DNA of 64,000 bases, taken from Bemisia tabaci. Taxonomy: Eukaryota > Arthropoda > Insecta > Hemiptera > Aleyrodidae. This document shows positions 53,514 through 64,000 of the stretch, one piece after another; position 1 is the stretch's first letter; each line of letters begins with the position of its first letter. The DNA is taken from assembly GCF_918797505.1 (NCBI RefSeq), contig NC_092795.1, positions 28,445,131 through 28,509,130 on the forward strand. Reading direction: 5' to 3'. The position numbers were made by a program, and so were the translations under genes. The notes beneath the pieces are model-generated. The model did not search any database. It had not been told where the DNA came from and was given only the letters and a program-made list of their open reading frames with translations.

Positions 53514-56500
53514 CAAATTTGTCTGCAATGAAAATTCGTCCGAGTGGTCGCAAGTTCGTTAAAACTTTGTTAAAACTTAATTGGAATGTAGTGCTTGTAC
53601 ACAATTTTCATTCCGATTTCAATCAAAATATCATCATGAAACATAATGCAAGTATCTTGGATCCTTACCGGTTTCAGTATCCTATTTGCCTTGAGCCAGG
53701 ACTGACGGATCACTTGGTCTGTTATCTCACTGTGGGAATATGACGATGAAACTAGCGTTCCTTAGTCTCTAAATGAGGGAAACAAATACGGATGGATGCA
53801 CTGATTATTCATATTCGTAAAACGAAAGGGGTTACACGACGAAAAATTATTAAAAAATAAGCAAGAAGTCCTCGCATTTTCTAATTCTCTCAACCGCTGG
53901 ATTCGTATGCTTCTAATTAAACTGAATTTATTTTATTTGATCAATTACGAACCGAACGATGGCACGAGGTAGTAAAATTCTCTCTTCCTTGTGTGAAGTA
54001 CCAATGCGAGCTTATGAATGAAGTCATTCTCTGTAGAACAGACGTGTAAAGGAAGTTCAGATATCGATTGAAACAATTTAGTGTCCCCAGGTTATTATTT
54101 TTGGTTTCATTACTTCGCTTATCAAAAGCCACGGCTTATAAAAGCTTTAACCGTCAGGAATCACTCTGCAAATTTTCAAAAAGTTGGCGAATGAGCAACA
54201 GCCTCGTGTGAATGGAATGTCTGTCAATTTACATGTTATTTCTGCAGTGATTGATCAATTTTCCTACTTATATTATTATTAAAATCAAGAAATACTATAA
54301 AAACAACTAATTATATCCGCGTCCCATCGCCTGGGTCGCTGATCATTGAAACCAATGTACCAAAGTGAGACCTTTCGACGACGTCCTCAAAAGATGCCCG
54401 TAGACCTTCATCAATGATTCCAGCGAACTTTTCTTTTGCTGCTTTCACGGAAGGGCCCTTGATGTTTTAAAGACTCTGAGTAACGTCAAATGTAAGAGCA
54501 TCAGTCTTCTTCTAATAAAAGAAAAAAGAGACATCCCAAAATCTTCTCTACACGTCTTGGAGGCTGCAATGAAAAGCGTGAGTATCACCTTCATATGACA
54601 GTATTTTTGTGGTTGAAATAACACTCTATTTTTGGTGGGTAACTTTCTGAGGATTAGTCAAAATTCATCTCAGGATTTTCTCATGAGGAAATTAAATTTA
54701 AGAAAAAAAAACAACAACAACAACAACAACAACTTGGAAATCTCATCTCGGTATTCAACGTTTCGTCCTCTTAATATGATGACTTAAAGAAATAGAGGGA
54801 GACGTCAATCATATTTTGTTGTTGTGCAAAAAAAGAATCATCGGCTGTAAATTTTGAAGATGAGATCGAAATCGTACCATCGAATCGGAATTGCAATTTG
54901 CCTCTAGAACTTTCTTACGAGTGCAGGGAGTAGAATTACTGGGAGTAATTTTAAGTTTTGGATCTTCCTGGCCTTTATGATTGCTTTTCCGGTACATAAA
55001 AATTCGGGGTTAGATCAAATATTTACAAATTTCATAATCATTCACGACTTTATTGGTTTCTGATGTTGCATTCATATAAATTTTAAAAATTCTGTTCCGG
55101 GTCTGATTTCTAACTTGCAAGTTTGATTTGTTTTTGTTGTTAGCTTTTCCCAATTATAATAAATGACGTACAGACCCAAATCCTAATCATCTCTCAACAG
55201 CTTATTCATAACCGTGTAATGTATACCCAATACTTCAGGACACACAATTATTAGGAAGTCTCTAGAGACTGCTTCATTAAGAGTACCCTTTTTCAAAGTA
55301 ATTGGATGGATATAATAATTTCAAACATTATAATTTTTCTTCTAATAAAACAGTATGAGCATAAACATGTAAAAACTTACGCACATACATTCATCATCGA
55401 TTGTTTTTAAATAAAGATTATTTGATAATTTGTGAAATAATTGGTTAGGAATAACCGTGAAAGCATATTCGGTATTAACATAATACGGCGGGTAAATCGG
55501 TATCACACGGTGAAACTCACCGAACATCAAGAAGCCTAGTAATATTAACCTTTAACGGATTGGCTTTCTCTACTAGCCAAATCCTAATCGTTTCCATTCG
55601 TTATTAAGGTCAACCTCACTGATCGTTCGGTTCGGTTAAAGAAGCTACACGAATCCAGAGCACAAGCGTACATTTTCGGAAGAATTAGTCAGGGTGACAA
55701 GTTTTTAGATTCACGGAAAACTAGGAAGAGACCAACGAATCTGGTCTACCACAAAGTGTTAGCCAATTGAACCTAATACAGAAATCCGCCTTCATCTAGG
55801 TTTTAGTCCCAGAAAATCGTCCCTGAAATTATACCATATTTACCCCATTCAACTTATTATTATCTACCTTTACTATAATAACGTATGTACGATCAGTATT
55901 TCTGCAATCGGATGTATATCAATATCTACAATCGAAACTAATCTTGTTTAGTAGAAATTTTACCATGACGTAAATCGTATCCACGCTGCCCATCGGTAAA
56001 GAACTTCCCACTGGATATGTCTTGTGACAACCTTTCTCACAGAGAATGGTCGACCAGTAGTTTCAAAACATAATCGACGAGTAGTTTCAACCCTCTTCTT
56101 TTTGCTTCGGCACTTCGGAATTTACTTTTCTAATTTACTTTTTACCTTTACGTCACATCCTTTTACCTCTTCACAGACCCTTCTTCCCCTTTCTGCCCTC
56201 CCTCTAACATTAGGTCTCCTTTCTTATATATATACATCAGCTTTTTTTTATTTTTAATACTTATCCGCCCTTTCTTTACTTTTTTAACTTAAATTTCTGC
56301 CCTTTAACTTATCGTAAGACCAGTTATTTGCCCTTTGTTTATCAGTAAACATCTATCAACCCTTTAATCTACCATTCTGCCCTTTTTCTTTTTTACTTTA
56401 TGTAAACTAAATTCAGCCCTTTCAGATTCACTGTAAGTCCAGTTGTACCCCCTCTTCTTTCCAGCCGATTATGCATGTTGCGAATTTCCGGCACGCTTTT

Positions 56501-56689
56501 ATTAGGATCACTCACTAGTGTGTCGTTATGTTCTTTCACTAATAAAAGCAATTTATTAAAAAGAAAAAACAAACCGTTCTCATGATTAGGAACCTCGTTA
56601 AGTCAAGAGAGGTCAATACAATTCGTCGTTAAAATTCAGAGGAGACGGAATTCCGAGAATCCTAAGTAACTTGTCACCCTGCTAGCAGA
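53514..56689. other. Long noncoding stretch
   Basis: About 3.2 kb, AT-rich, without supported genes. An (AAC)n tract lies at 54710-54733. Frames at 53519-53743, 53941-54132, 54809-54997, 55342-55530 and 56024-56257 lack motifs. Pyrimidine-rich lines at 56090-56450 explain several frames. Confidence 0.4.
54710..54733. repeat. (AAC)n microsatellite
   Basis: Eight AAC triplets after an A run. Confidence 0.9.
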
Positions 56690-57290
56690 GCAGTCGCGTA
56701 CCCGAGCACAGAAGACGAGTCGGGGCGAGAAAGAAGAAGAAGAAGAACTAAAAGAAGACGGGAAGGCACCGCCGCGGAGAAAGACGTCGCCCGGACAGCC
56801 GACTCAGCGCACTGAACCACCGCGGAAAAGCCTCACTTGTTGGGGGCTCGGGGCCGCCGGGGACGCACGCGCCCTCCCCGATGACGTCACAGCTCAGAGA
56901 ATCCAGGATCCCGGCGAGATCCCCGCTCCTCGCCCTCGCTCGCCCGTCTGGACGTCCCTTCGCCAACCCCCCTCCCCGCTCGCAGCCCCCCGCCACGGCC
57001 AATTAGACTACTTTCCTTTTTAATTTGTTGAGCGCTTTTCAAGCCGGACGAGAAATCCGGGGGGAGTTTTCCTCGGTGCTCTCGATGGGCTTTGATGTCG
57101 CGTCGCGCCGCGGAGGGTAGGCGACCCGCCGCGTCTTGGAGTGCCCGCGCCGATGCGATGATCAGTCCGCAGCCAGCACGACGGGGCTCGATTCTTGCCT
57201 TTTGTTCCGGCGGACCCTCCCGCTCTCCGCCCACCCTCCGCACTGTTGCCAGTCTTTGCAAGTCGGCAGCGCTGCCTTCTGTCCAGGGAG
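56690..57290. other. GC-rich island
   Basis: The largest CG-dense block of the window, with overlapping frames on both strands (56748-57002, 56887-57261 and 57020-57331 minus; 57092-57301 plus). No domain recognised. It may be a promoter or 5' untranslated region of a gene outside the window. Confidence 0.4.
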
Positions 57291-57493
57291 AGTATCCTTA
57301 AAGTTCCCGACAATCCTGTAGAAAGAGACAAAGGTTGAATAGAAGTTAAAGTCAGATGGAGTCAACGCTACTTATCGCTTCTTGATGGTTGAGCAAAAAA
57401 ACCAATAAAATCAGCCCAATCATGACTGATTAAAGTCGCAAGAGAGGGCGGCGTGTGTAAGGGGGTATCTCCGAAATTTGTTGTACTTTGAAC

Positions 57494-57604
57494 TACCCCA
57501 ATTCGTTGGCTGATATGGAAAATTCCAATTAATTTTGGTAGTATCGCAACTCAAGTTGGGGTATCACCGCAACATTTGGGTTACTAACCTAATTTATTGG
57601 GGTA
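57494..57604. repeat. Small foldback, TACCCCAAT..ATTGGGGTA, copy 2
   Basis: TACCCCAATTCGTTGGCTGA and AATTTATTGGGGTA arms, with inner TCCAATTAATTTTGG and CGCAAC blocks as in the copy at 52440. Confidence 0.65.
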
Positions 57605-58055
57605 CTACGACAAATAGTGGAAAATGTCTCAGTTGAGGCTTAACCCGTAAACCTCTTGTTTGCCGTGCTATAGTTGGGCACTTGAACTGGCGAGTTTTCG
57701 CAAATCAGGTTAGGATTGCTGAACCAATCGCACAACTTTTTGGTGATCAGTCTTCATAGGTTAATGTGAACATTGAATATACTGAAGCAACGTAACGTTC
57801 ACACAATAGGGCCGATATAACTGTGCGGGGCTCTCGATGTACGTTATCTCTAGTTCCGTTCGTTTAAGTTGCCTCTACGCTGAAAGTCAATGAACATGGA
57901 GGTTATTGATCAAAAGATCCTGCACGGAATAATAAGGAATTTGACCCCAGCTTAAAGACCCTGAACGCAAAAACGGAAAAATCAACGCCAATAAAATGCC
58001 CCATGTGTCGCAGCGACTAAAAACTTCGTGTTTGAATTTAGGACCTGTTAGAGTG

Positions 58056-58283
58056 CACTGGGAAAAAAAACACATTGGATCCAGAGTCCAGACTCTTGAA
58101 AACATTGACAAGAAAAAGGACTCATGATTCAATCAGATTTGAGCTTAAATCAAAAGGAAATCCACTCAAATTAAGAGGCTTGGTTCTTGATTTAAGCTTA
58201 AATCTGATTGAATCAAGAGTATTTTTTCTTGTCGATGTTATTAAGAGTGTGGACTCTAGATCCAATGTGTTTCTCTTCCAGTG
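58056..58283. mobile_element. CACTGG foldback MITE, TG target
   Basis: A 228-bp copy with CACTGGG and CCAGTG ends, TG on both sides (58054-58055 and 58284-58285). Arms are complete and nearly perfect. Confidence 0.92.
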
Positions 58284-58285
58284 TG

Positions 58286-59716
58286 GTAAGGTATCATAGG
58301 CGCATTCAGACACTTTGATCGAAAGGGTCCGAGGGGCTTCCCCCGAAATTTTAAAGCAACTCACCTGCAGTTTGAGTCAATTTCGCGATGATTATCATAT
58401 GAAAGCTTCTTTCCTTCTTTTTCTGTTCTGCTTCCCTCTTCCTTTCCTCCTCCTTGTTTTTGGCGAATGAGGGGGGGGGGGGGGGGCTTCGCCTCCCCCT
58501 GGATTCGCCTATATGAGGTAATTGCCTCGCACGGAACGGCCGTATCTCGTGCGGAAGGCTAACGTGGCGGTGAAAAAATGGAATTTCTTCGACAAACTCG
58601 GCATCGAGCAATTCCGCAACTAACTCTTACGGGTTTCCAGCGGAACCGACGCGGGTCCCTGCAAAAAAAAAGTCCTAACGATCCCTCCCTGCGAAAATCG
58701 CGGGCGGAAGAGCGCTCGGAATCGATTACGGACGGTTTCAAGCGCGTAAACATCCTGCCGCGCGCATCCCTCGTTCCTTGGTTCCAGCTCCCCGGGTCCC
58801 TTGTTTCTAGTCAAGTGCCTTGATGTTTCTCCTTCGATGAGCTTTGCCTTCATGCGCGCTGAAAACGGCTTCATGCCTAGCTTGATGGACTTCTGACTAG
58901 TGCAAAGGATCCACCATTTTTAAAACTAAATTCAAATTTTTAATCAGAGTCAAGTCACTCGTTGTAGAAATGGGTTAAACACATGACTGGTAACAAATGG
59001 GCACAGGACTCACGGAATTTCCTCTTCGATTGATTCATCTATCATCTGATAATCAATCTGAAAAAAGTTCATGACATTTATTATTCCAGAACTCCAGGAG
59101 TCGCGCTTTAAATAATGCTCAGAGATAGAGGGGGAAAAAATCACCGATCCAATTAGAGATTAGATCGCAATGTTGCAAACACTGCAAGCATTGTTCACCA
59201 ACTTTAAAAAAAAGGGTACACTGGACTTACCAGCCCGAACGGTGCAATTTTACCTAGCAACGATTTAAAACACTTGTGATTTTACTAATATCATGGATTG
59301 CTGTACAGGGCTCATGATATATAGTGAATGGATACTTCGTACATACCGAGCTAAATTTTTTGAACAAGAACGGTTTGACATAAAAATGTTATCAATTTGA
59401 ACGGTTTCTTGAAGAAAGAATAAATAATGTAAAAAAAGCGTACAATGATTGCAAAAAGTGTTACATACTATAGATAAACGCAAGCAATTTTAACAAACAG
59501 ATAATACAAATGTAAAATCATTTTTCGCAAAAAATGGTGGAAATCCCCATAATGATAAACGAGAAATCTGCTCGATCTCCCCACTGGTGATTATTATATA
59601 GCAGATATAAAGAGCCTCCCAAAATAATGATCTTTTTTTGCCCTGCTATTTTTTTATTTATTTTTTTTTTATCTTATTTATTTTCTTATACATAGAGGGA
59701 AAATGAGATCATTGGA
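58286..59716. other. Noncoding stretch
   Basis: No supported gene. A G run (about 58470-58487) and a CG-rich patch (58480-58760) generate opposing frames. The remainder is AT-rich. Confidence 0.4.
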
Positions 59717-60370
59717 CTAGAAGAATGAATCGTTTTGATCGAGAAGATTCCTGAATTTCTGCGGGAGAAATGTCCCGCAGAAAGCCAGAAATCTGATCGT
59801 TAAACTGATACTGGGAAAATCAACATAAGGCGCAAAAAATAGGTATTTCAATAACTTTAATTTGATTCGCTTCAAACGACAACGTGTAAAAATTTGACGG
59901 AGGTGCATAACTTGTTCGATGAAAGATTTACTAAATGCACAAGTGTCATCAATGAAAATGACCAAACATTTGTAAAGAAAATCGTAGAATGATTGATTCA
60001 CAACACGTTGAAAAGCAGGTGAAGACTTTTTCAAACCTTGAGGTAATACACAAAAACAATAGGTTCCTGTGTCTGTATTGAACGCTAGTTTGTGCCTATC
60101 TTCAGGGCGAACCAAAATTTGAAAAAATCCATTATTCATGTCCATAGAGCTGAAAAATTCCTTGTTTTCAAGGGCTTGAAGGATATAATCGATTCTTGGC
60201 AAAGGAAATCTGTCGCTGACGGCGATTTTATTCAATTCACGAAAATCTGTGACGAAACGAGTGGCTGATGTGTTTCTTGGGCACGCAAAAAACTGGAGCC
60301 CCATAAGCTGATCATCCACGCGATTTATAGAGGGTTTGAATGTCTCCTTTAATTTTGGGGTTTTTTTCAT
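59717..60370 (-). pseudogene. Ty3/Gypsy retrotransposon reverse transcriptase fragment
   Basis: Minus-strand frame with FACPRNTSATRFVTDFRELN, then FPLPRIDYILQALENKEFFS, then SMDMNNGFFQILVRPEDRHK, then LAFNTDTGTYCFCVLPQGLK, and LYKCLVIFIDDTCAFSKS. These are consecutive RT motifs of Ty3/Gypsy elements: R-x-V-x-D-x-R-x-L-N, P-L-P-R-I-D, S-x-D-x-x-x-G-(F/Y)-x-Q-I, T-A/D-F-T..-G-x-Y, L-P-x-G-L, and FIDD as motif C. The usual F-G-L-K-N-(A/S) reads GLKKSS. After FTRCRLKRIKL the frame decays, and neither RNase H nor integrase is present. No LTR pair was found. The tandem array at 60491 lies on its 5' side. Confidence 0.8.
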
Positions 60371-60490
60371 AAATGAACGTCGCCCACGATGAGGCAGTAT
60401 AAGACTGGCCCCGGCCCCCAGTTTCCCGGCTTTTAAAGCTTCGCGTCTCCACGAGCGAGCGCGGCGGGGTCCCAGGATGCTGGGTTAAAC

Positions 60491-61012
60491 TGTAAAAATC
60501 CTAATTAATAAACTAATAATAAATTAATATCGGTCTCTTGCTTTCATCTTAAAAATAATCAAATAAGTATTTACAAATGAACAAAATATTGTGAGTAGTC
60601 TGAGGTACTGGCGACACTCAAACCATATGAAAAATCCCGGACAATCAGATTAAGTGCTTGGAATGAAAGGCAACCATTGAGCAGATCATTACCATTGTAA
60701 AAATCCTAATTAATAAACTTATAATAAATTAACATCAGTCTCTTGCTTTCATCTTAAATAATCAAATAAGTATTTACAAATGGACAAAATATTGTGAGTA
60801 GTCTGAGGTACTGGCGACACTCAAACCATATAAAAAATCCCGAACAATCAGATTACCTAAGTGCTTCGAATGAAAGGCAACCATTGGGCGGATCATTACC
60901 ATTGTAAAAATCCTAATTAATGAAATAATAATAAATTAATATCAGTCTCTTGCTTTCATCTTAAAAATTTATCAAATAAGTATTTACAAATGGACAAAAT
61001 ATTGTATATATT
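60491..61012 (+). repeat. Tandem array, ~206-bp unit, 2.5 copies
   Basis: Units start TGTAAAAATCCTAATTAAT at 60491, 60696 and 60903. Each holds CAGTCTCTTGCTTTCATCTT, ATCAAATAAGTATTTACAAA and (first two only) GTCTGAGGTACTGGCGACAC and TGAAAGGCAACCATTG. The third unit breaks off after AAAATATTGTA. Confidence 0.9.
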
Positions 61013-63513
61013 GTATTGCGCCAATCTGGAGCGATGTGGGGTAACAATTAGACTGCTGAGCGCCGGGCTCGAGACTCAGGCCACATGCCACAAATAAAAA
61101 GAAAAAAGATGAAAATGAACAAGGAACACAAAACTTTGGTTTGGCGTGACCAAAATTTAACTAAAGAGACATTACCGACCCGAACCGATGAAAGATGAGG
61201 GGTAATCCGCAAGGATTACCCCCAAAAAGGGAAAAAATCGAGAGCAAAAAACTTACACGCACATCCGGGAAAAGCGAACCAAAACGAACTGAGAGCACTC
61301 CCGACCAACCAGAAAGCAGCACCTATGGCGTCACTTTCTGGGTTTGAGAGTGCTCCCACGGGATTGGCTGCCGGCCTGGAGGGCGCCGAATTGATAAATT
61401 TTTTAAATTTAAAGGGGACCATACTACAACCTAATTAGAGGTACGGGAGCATCTTCTTTTGAGAGCACCCTCTTCATTCATTTTACTTCTGTGTTGGAAG
61501 ACTCTGCGACGTTTTTGATCAAATTCGCCTTCAATCTCATACCATTCTCTCGAATGCAAACTTGAGATGCATTGGTGAGTTGATCAGTTTCGTGGTTAGA
61601 CACCATAATAATCAGAGACCCTCTTTGCTTTCTCCGAGGAATCCGCAAATGATTTTTTTGGACGTCCCAATATTTGACTAGATTCTTGACTAAAATGCGT
61701 GTCACTAGATTTTAAAAATGAGGAAATTATTGAATCGAGAAAAATTTTGCCTCCTTTCAAAACAACTCCTCTACTCGTTTTTCCTTCCTCCGCCTGCGTG
61801 TGATGTTGCTACCGGAAGACTGCAGTTTACCACTTATTTCCTTATCTAAATGTGATGCCAATCTTCTCCCTGCTACAACAAAACGTGTCAACGCGGATTT
61901 CAAGAATACGTCGTTATATGCAAGACTAACTTTCCTCTCTCGAACCTCCGTGTAAAGATGTCGTGCGGTCATTCCTGACGACTTCTCTGGAAAGAAATTA
62001 TGTACATTAATGGCATAAACACAGCATTTTTAGCACGCAAGACCAAGAGAAAAGTCTTTCTCATTGGTAGAATTTGGTCATTAAATCTACACTCAAATTT
62101 GAGGAATGATCAGATACAGAATCCGGATTATTGCCATCATGGTTTGACTCTAACACTTCCCACGTTTAAACGACTGGCAAAGGGTTTCAGCATTCGTTGG
62201 GAGGATAGATGGAGCAGAAAAACAACACCTCTCGGAGAAGTTTCCGAGTTTTCCGATCCTGGCAAAGAAGCGAGAGTGAACACAATAATAATAACTTATG
62301 GTTAATCTCACGGAATTCGGACTTTTATTTCTTCGAAATAGTTCAAAGCCGATGCAAAACAGATCAAGGAGGACGGAGAAGAAAAACGACCCTGGAAGAA
62401 TGGGGCAAATAAACAAAAAGTTGCAGAGAATATGAAAGTTTGCTGGCGACTGTATCTTACTAAACTTTGCGGTCCACTTCCTGTTGCAATGTTGCTAGAC
62501 TGTAGCATGATAGATTTTGTACTTCGTGAGCAGATAAATTTAGACGGTTATATTTACGATTGTGGCAGCACAATAAGTTAATTCTTTTAAATATATCGTG
62601 GTGATTGGTTTTTCGCCCTTTCGGATGATGGATTATTCAGCTTTGGGCTACATCCGAATCTTGAGGGTAGCAATTTACTTTTTAATTTGTTGATTCATTT
62701 TCTTTTTTTAAATTGAAAAAAAGAGAAAGTCTCGCCTTTGCACGCTATGTTATTTATTTAAAGGTTCCTATAAAGGATGTACATTTCGGACATCAAGTCC
62801 ATCCTCAGCACCTAAACACGAAAGTACACTAGTACCTAAAATCCCTCGGATCAAGTCACCTTCGCGAAATTCAGGAGTAGGAAAAGGAAAAAGGGGAGGT
62901 TCAAAGGAGAGATACTCTTTTTTAACCGAGTAGAATTTTAATGATTCTTACAAGAGATTTTCACATTAAGCTAACAGCTAACAGCAACTAACTAGAAAAA
63001 ATCAAATGATATCGATTGGATATCGGCGACTCGGGTTTGAGCGTGGCACGTTCTCACGTCCACGCACCAAGTTAACAGCCAAAACTTTTAGTAAAACTTT
63101 TAGTCCTTATTATATTACAAAAGTACACAGTAAGAACACTGGAACAGTGAACTTTCTTTCTTTACCTCCCGGGCACTCTTTGGTTACACTTGGTTACACA
63201 CGTGGTTGGCACACTACATTTACCAATTACATGTTACTTTTAAAGAAGAGCACTATTTAACCGGTATTAGTACTGCAAGAAGGCGCAGAGGAGCACCGGT
63301 GAGTGGTGAAAGGCATACTCTCGAAGAAGGAATCGCCGGAATTTCGTAACAGGGGGGAGGGGGGGTGCTTCCAAAATATCAGAAATTAGCAAGCATTCAG
63401 CACCAAAAATTGAAAGTTGGTGATTTTTAACATAAATCTGTTTTTTTGCTACACTGAAAAGTAAGCCCTCCGGTGATTCTGAGTGATCTATCCGATCGAG
63501 ATCCACCACCACT
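61013..63513. other. Noncoding stretch
   Basis: No supported gene. A GGGGTAATCCGCAAGGATTA hairpin (61200-61223) followed by A-rich sequence, and an inverted GAGAGCACTC/GAGTGCTC pair near 61290-61350, could be LTR remnants, but no matching second LTR is present. Frames at 61478-61705, 61757-61972 and 62000-62416 carry no recognised domain. Confidence 0.35.
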
Positions 63514-63741
63514 CACTGGAAAAAAAACACATTGGATCTAGAGTCCAGACTCTTGAAAACATCGACAAGAAAAAATACTCTTGATTCAATCGGATTTTTG
63601 CTTGAATCAAAACGAAATCCGCTTAAATTAAGAGGCTTGGTTCTTGATTTAAGCTAGATTCTGATTGAATCAAGAGTACTTTTTCTTGTCGATGTTTTCA
63701 AGAGTCTGGACTCCAGATACAATGTAATTTTTTTTCCAGTG
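63514..63741. mobile_element. CACTGG foldback MITE, CT target
   Basis: A 228-bp copy with perfect ends and CT on both sides (63512-63513 and 63742-63743). Central part of the AAACGAAATCCGCTTAAATT subtype. Confidence 0.92.
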
Positions 63742-63910
63742 CTGGCACACGGTCTGAGTCCATGAAAAGAAATAATCATCGTTGTATACGAGTTACTGAA
63801 AAGAACTTATCTATACAGTGTGGTAGTATTACCACTGATTGTGAGAAGTAGTGTGACATCGAATTTGTGAGGATTTGTAAAAAAAATCACGGAACTACCA
63901 AAACTAATGA

Positions 63911-63993
63911 ACGTCGCTCATTGACTCATTTTCAGTAAGAGAGAGATGGCGTAATAATATCTCTCTCTTACACCTTAAATCAATGAGCGTCGT
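63911..63993. repeat. Short inverted repeat near the window end
   Basis: ACGTCGCTCATTGACT..TAAGAGAGAGAT pairs with ATCTCTCTCTTA..CAATGAGCGTCGT around a 10-nt centre. It may be a tiny MITE; the window ends just after it. Confidence 0.6.
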
Positions 63994-64000
63994 CCGTAAT

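Noticed and set aside
56748..57331. Several long overlapping frames on both strands
   Set aside because: They coincide with the CG-dense block, have compositional Arg/Gly/Ala content and no family motif.
61199..61224. Intrinsic terminator-like hairpin with A-rich tail
   Set aside because: Bacterial terminators are not expected in this context, and the hairpin is more simply an LTR or repeat remnant.

Overview
This is a 64 kb piece of an AT-rich, intron-bearing animal nuclear genome, most likely an insect. Support comes from a class A GPCR exon with a splice donor, C2H2 zinc-finger coding, and arthropod-type relics of LINE, Penelope, Ty3/Gypsy and PIF/Harbinger elements. The style of the foldback repeats makes a hemipteran (whitefly-like) source my guess, but no single-copy gene here proves it. 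There is no operon structure, no CRISPR array and no bacterial or viral gene set.

Host coding is sparse. A transmembrane-1 exon of a rhodopsin-like receptor lies on the minus strand at 2667-2814. A C2H2 zinc-finger 3' coding segment lies on the minus strand at 44274-45547, and a 996-bp foldback transposon splits it. A glutamine-rich open region lies on the plus strand at 45451-46182 and partly overlaps that zinc-finger segment in antisense. One further anonymous ORF is at 42538-42837. Most other open frames are read-through of palindromic repeats or of GC-rich patches.

Mobile DNA dominates. A ~225-230 bp near-palindromic element with CACTGG...CCAGTG ends occurs at 17 places (2032, 5064, 10873, 11755, 16335, 16644, 17320, 18112, 20217, 26333, 35774, 36232, 37104, 48810, 49831, 58056, 63514). 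Fourteen copies have exact 2-bp direct repeats of varying sequence (TA, CG, CA, TG, CT), which points to the CACTA/Mirage side of the CMC superfamily rather than to Tc1/mariner. Other families are a CACGGAG foldback (4705, 49980), Harbinger-like elements with TTA duplications (27003, 50881), a tRNA-bearing 0.94 kb palindrome (27580-28522) and several unclassified foldbacks. Insertions are nested up to three deep (49806-50635).

Retroelement and transposase relics lie mainly on the minus strand: LINE ORF1 and ORF2 pieces at 7795-8461, LINE RT at 14070, 37621, 40076 and 40965, an esterase-like ORF1 piece at 39707, a Penelope RT piece next to a DDE transposase relic at 31465-32990, a HARBI1-like piece at 7495, and Ty3/Gypsy RT at 59717. 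Three tandem arrays (35411-36790, 43370-43803, 60491-61012) and scattered GC-rich islands complete the layout. The rest is anonymous noncoding sequence.
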